From: Dorea sp. 5-2
Lineage (GTDB): Bacteria > Bacillota > Clostridia > Lachnospirales > Lachnospiraceae
Direction of reading: 5' to 3'
NCBI RefSeq assembly: GCF_000403455.2
Contig: NZ_KE159720.1
Coordinates: 62,001-126,000, forward strand
DNA: 64,000 nt
Shown: positions 61,614 through 64,000 of the stretch, one piece after another
Position numbering within the stretch: the first letter of the stretch is position 1
How the letters are laid out: every line of letters begins with the position of its first letter
Notes under the pieces: model-generated
Told to the model about the DNA's origin: nothing
The model's input: the letters and a program-made list of their open reading frames with translations, nothing else
Database searches by the model: none
Made by a program: the position numbers and the translations under genes

Positions 61614-62234
61614 ATGGCAATAAAATCTTATGAAGAGATGAATGAATTAGAGATAGATATCCTTAAGGAGATCGGCAGTATCGGCGGCGGCAATGCGGCG
61701 ACAGCCTTGTCCAGCATGCTGAGCGCGAAGGTGAATATGTCCCTTCCGGGCGTAGAGATCCTGGGATTTAACGAGGCGTTGGATCATCTGGGGGATCCGG
61801 AAGAACTGGTTGCGGCGATATTCGTGGAGATGTCGGGCGAACTAAGCGGGATCATGCTGTTCGTTCTGACGAAGGAGTTCTCAGACGAGATCCTGTTCAG
61901 GATGCTTGGGAAGGCGGATTCTGATTTCCTGGCGCTTGATGAGATTGACTCTTCCGTGCTGATCGAGATCGGGAATATCGTGATATCGTCATATATTACG
62001 GCGATGGCGTCCCTGACCGGTGTAAATGTGGAATTATCGGTTCCGCAGCTCGCGCTGAATATGCTGGGCGGGATCATGAGTGTTCCGATCGCGATGATGG
62101 GGCAGCACTCAGACAGAATCATGATGATAACGGGAGAATTCAAGATAGACGGCAAAGCATTGAACAGTAACATGCTGCTTCTGCCGGATGTAGAATCGTT
62201 GAATGTTCTTATGAAAAAACTAGGAGTTGAGTAG
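61614..62234 (+). CDS. cheC: Chemotaxis CheY-P phosphatase CheC
   Basis: A 206-residue CheC protein; with CheD it tunes adaptation in Gram-positive chemotaxis. Two D/S-xxx-E-xx-N-x22-P sites are expected. The second is intact (SVLIEIGN at about 113-120). In the first the Asn is replaced by Ser: D15, E19, S22, P45. This suggests that only the second site is active. The start follows AGAGGTGG. Its end overlaps the upstream region of cheD, whose start lies 4 bp after the cheC stop, so the two are coupled. Confidence 0.9.
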   Translation: MAIKSYEEMNELEIDILKEIGSIGGGNAATALSSMLSAKVNMSLPGVEILGFNEALDHLGDPEELVAAIFVEMSGELSGIMLFVLTKEFSDEILFRMLGKADSDFLALDEIDSSVLIEIGNIVISSYITAMASLTGVNVELSVPQLALNMLGGIMSVPIAMMGQHSDRIMMITGEFKIDGKALNSNMLLLPDVESLNVLMKKLGVE

Positions 62235-62238
62235 GGCG

Positions 62239-62721
62239 ATGGAAAAGAAGATATCGGTCGGGATAGCTGATATGAAGATAACAAGACAGGAAGGCATATT
62301 GATCACATATGCACTTGGGTCATGTATCGGGATCTCTTTCTATGATCCGATGATCAAGCTGGGAGCGCTTCTTCATATTATGCTTCCTGAAAAGGGAAGA
62401 GGAAATGACAGCAATATATACAAATTCGCAGATTCGGGGATCCAGGAGACACTTCGTAAGCTGTGCGCTTACGGGGCTGTGAAGAAGAGGCTCGTATGCA
62501 AGATCGCCGGAGGCGCCAAGATGTTCGAGATGAAAGGCGGCGGCGGACTGGGGAATATAGGGGAGCGGAATGCCCAGAATGTTAAGCGGATCCTGATGGC
62601 GGAAGGGCTGCGTATCACAAGCGAGGATACCGGCGCCAATTACGCCAGAACCATGCTGCTTGACGTAGGAACAGGAAAGGTATATATCCGTTCGGCCGGG
62701 AAACCGGAACGGATGTTGTAG
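62239..62721 (+). CDS. cheD: Chemoreceptor glutamine deamidase CheD
   Basis: A 160-residue CheD that deamidates receptor glutamines and, bound to CheC, raises its phosphatase activity. Catalytic Cys in ALGSCIGISFYD (about 33) and His in ALLHIMLPE (about 50) are present, with KIAGGAKMF following. A TTG at 62227 also lies in frame, but ATG 62239 is the better start. It follows cheC directly; the 129-bp gap after it contains a possible sigma-28 element. Confidence 0.93.
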   Translation: MEKKISVGIADMKITRQEGILITYALGSCIGISFYDPMIKLGALLHIMLPEKGRGNDSNIYKFADSGIQETLRKLCAYGAVKKRLVCKIAGGAKMFEMKGGGGLGNIGERNAQNVKRILMAEGLRITSEDTGANYARTMLLDVGTGKVYIRSAGKPERML

Positions 62722-62735
62722 ACCTTTGTCCGGGA

Positions 62736-62824
62736 TATCGGTTTCATGGCTGTAAAGCCTGTCGGATAAGTCGGCGGCGAAAGAAGCCGGCAGATGTTAT
62801 GTGAGGCAGGTGTTGCGCCGATAA
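62736..62824 (+). promoter_or_regulatory. Possible sigma-28 promoter and inverted repeat before cheV
   Basis: GCCGATAA (62817-62824) is the consensus -10 of sigma-28, though the -35 position (TATG, 15 bp upstream) is poor. TATCGG (62736-62741) is the exact complement of CCGATA (62818-62823), and two small hairpins lie between, so the stretch might instead be a structured leader. Confidence 0.35.
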
Positions 62825-62850
62825 ATATACATAGAGTATAAAGGAGTGGA

Positions 62851-63771
62851 ATGTGTATGGCTGATACAGAGATTTTATTGGAATCAGGAACAAATGAGAT
62901 TGAGATCATGCAGTTTACCATATTCGGTGAATTATATGGAATCAATGTAGCAAAAGTACGGGAGATCATGATGGCGGATAAGGTAAAGCCGGTACCGCAT
63001 TCTCATCCCGCTGTCGAGGGGATATTTAAGCCAAGAGAGACTCTTCTGACAGTGATCAATCTGCCGAAATATCTGACCGGCCAGGTTGGAGAGAAGAATG
63101 ACAGAGATCTGTTCATCATCACGAACTTTAATAAGATGCACATTGCATTCCGTGTGCATACCGTGGTTGGGATCAGCAGGATTTCCTGGGAGAATATCCA
63201 GAAGCCGGATAAGGCGCTTACGAACGGAGAAGACGGAGTGGCGACCGGTATCGCGCAGTGCGGCGGGCATCTTGTCACGATCCTGGATTTTGAAAAGATC
63301 GTAGCGGAGATCGCGCCGGAGACCAGTATCCAGGTGCATGACATTGATGCGCTTGGAGAGAGGGTACCAAGGGATCAGCCGATCATACTTGCGGAGGATT
63401 CGATCCTGCTGACGAAGATGATCAAAGATTCTCTGTTCCGTGCAGGATACGGCAATCTGAAGAATTTCAACAACGGCAAAGAGGCATGGGAGTATCTGGA
63501 GAGTATCCGCAATGATTCGGACTTCTATAAGAAGGCGGCGCTGTTGATCACAGATATTGAGATGCCGGAGATGGATGGACACCGCCTGACAAAGCTTGTG
63601 AAGGACGATGAGAAGATGCGCAGAATGCCGGTCATTATCTTCTCTTCCCTGATCAACGAAGAGATGCGCCGCAAAGGCAAGCAGCTCGGCGCGGATGAGC
63701 AGTTGTCAAAGCCGGAGATAGGGCGTCTGGTAGAGATTATGGACGAATTATTAGACCGGAGGGATGGTTAG
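62851..63771 (+). CDS. cheV: Chemotaxis coupling protein CheV (CheW-receiver fusion)
   Basis: A 306-residue fusion. The N-terminal CheW domain (about 15-155; MQFTIFGELYGINVAKVREI) couples receptors to CheA. The C-terminal receiver (about 175-303) has the acidic pair in ILAEDSILL, phospho-acceptor Asp in LLITDIEMPEMDG and switch residues in VIIFSSL, and acts in adaptation. Two ATGs (62851 and 62857) follow AAAGGAG; the first is used. The next gene starts right after its stop codon. cheA, cheW, cheB and cheR are not in the window. Confidence 0.92.
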   Translation: MCMADTEILLESGTNEIEIMQFTIFGELYGINVAKVREIMMADKVKPVPHSHPAVEGIFKPRETLLTVINLPKYLTGQVGEKNDRDLFIITNFNKMHIAFRVHTVVGISRISWENIQKPDKALTNGEDGVATGIAQCGGHLVTILDFEKIVAEIAPETSIQVHDIDALGERVPRDQPIILAEDSILLTKMIKDSLFRAGYGNLKNFNNGKEAWEYLESIRNDSDFYKKAALLITDIEMPEMDGHRLTKLVKDDEKMRRMPVIIFSSLINEEMRRKGKQLGADEQLSKPEIGRLVEIMDELLDRRDG

Positions 63772-64000
63772 ATGGATAATTGTGTAGTAAGACAGGCTAT
63801 AAAGGATCTGCGGACAGACGCGGTGATCGGATATGAGCTTCTGATCCAGGAAGATCAGAGCAGTTTATACAATCCGAGTTCGGACAGCGTGGCGGCAAAT
63901 ACGATGGTTTCCTTCCTGTCCGAGAATTCTGATCGCATATTTAAGGATAAGAAGACGTTCATGACGTTTACTCCGACGCTTCTCTTTCGGAACACTCCGA
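63772..64000 (+). CDS. EAL-domain-like signalling protein (3' end outside window)
   Basis: Only the first 76 codons are visible. VRQAIKDLRTDAVIGYELLIQED resembles the opening strand and helix of EAL or EAL-HDOD (YuxH-like) proteins, where IxDLxTxxVxGYELL leads to the signature Glu. It begins 1 bp after the cheV stop. If it is an active EAL it would hydrolyse cyclic di-GMP and link the second messenger to motility; YuxH-type proteins are often inactive. The catalytic part beyond the window is needed. Confidence 0.55.
   Translation, partial: MDNCVVRQAIKDLRTDAVIGYELLIQEDQSSLYNPSSDSVAANTMVSFLSENSDRIFKDKKTFMTFTPTLLFRNTP

Noticed and set aside
62722..62850. Cyclic di-GMP (GEMM) riboswitch before cheV
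   Set aside because: The conserved GEMM segments (such as GGACGCAAAGCC) are not present; only a weak inverted repeat and a sigma-28-like -10 are seen.

Overview
The window looks like chromosome of a motile, gut-type Clostridia bacterium, most likely Lachnospiraceae. The pointers are strong AGGAGG ribosome-binding sites, frequent TTG/GTG starts, a glgC-glgD pair next to spoVG, an FeFe-hydrogenase maturation operon (hydE-hydG-hydF), a T-box controlled proline-tRNA synthetase of the short archaeal/eukaryotic type, and a large Gram-positive style flagellar/chemotaxis operon that encodes FliY, CheC, CheD and CheV. No rRNA, tRNA, CRISPR array, transposase or integrase was seen.

Layout. 1-11 kb is housekeeping: the end of a YhaN-like coiled-coil ATPase, PRPP synthetase, a DnaC-like helicase loader and a DnaD-like initiator with DnaA boxes upstream, MurC, GlgC/GlgD, SpoVG and an RluA-type pseudouridine synthase. 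10-28 kb is pentose and glycoside metabolism: a leftward operon (solute-binding lipoprotein, two permeases, an unclassified TIM-barrel hydrolase-like protein, a D-lyxose-isomerase-like cupin, a LacI regulator) and a second locus (AraC regulator, PfkB kinase, DUF4867, GH51 arabinofuranosidase, FucI/AraA-type isomerase, xylulokinase). Between them lie the T-box and proS, and a small AT-rich Panacea-domain (DUF4065) module with a LexA-type box at its promoter. 27-36 kb holds a DUF4143 ATPase, hydF/hydG/hydE, a PBECR4 nuclease-like gene with a structured leader between 16-bp direct repeats, a serine-hydrolase remnant, malic enzyme and a 34-bp perfect inverted repeat.

35.5-64 kb is motility: a leftward chemoreceptor, then, all rightward, a lytic transglycosylase and flgB-fliE-fliF-fliG-fliH-fliI-fliJ-fliK-flgD-(TIGR02530)-flgE-flbD-motA-motB-fliM-cheY-flgC-fliY-fliO-fliP-fliQ-fliR-flhB-flhA-fliA, two rod genes, cheC, cheD, cheV and the start of an EAL-type gene. 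The block builds the MS-ring, switch, export gate, rod, hook and stator and supplies sigma-28. flgC is displaced from flgB to between cheY and fliY, and fliL, flhF and flhG are missing from their usual places.

The most unusual observations are the SOS-box plus Panacea module, the PBECR4 unit with its 8-codon leader ORF and flanking repeats, the FliY linker carrying two identical copies of a CheY-binding-like motif, the serine that replaces the first catalytic asparagine of CheC, and the unclassified hydrolase in the lyxose/arabinose region. All function calls are from reading the translations; no database search was run.
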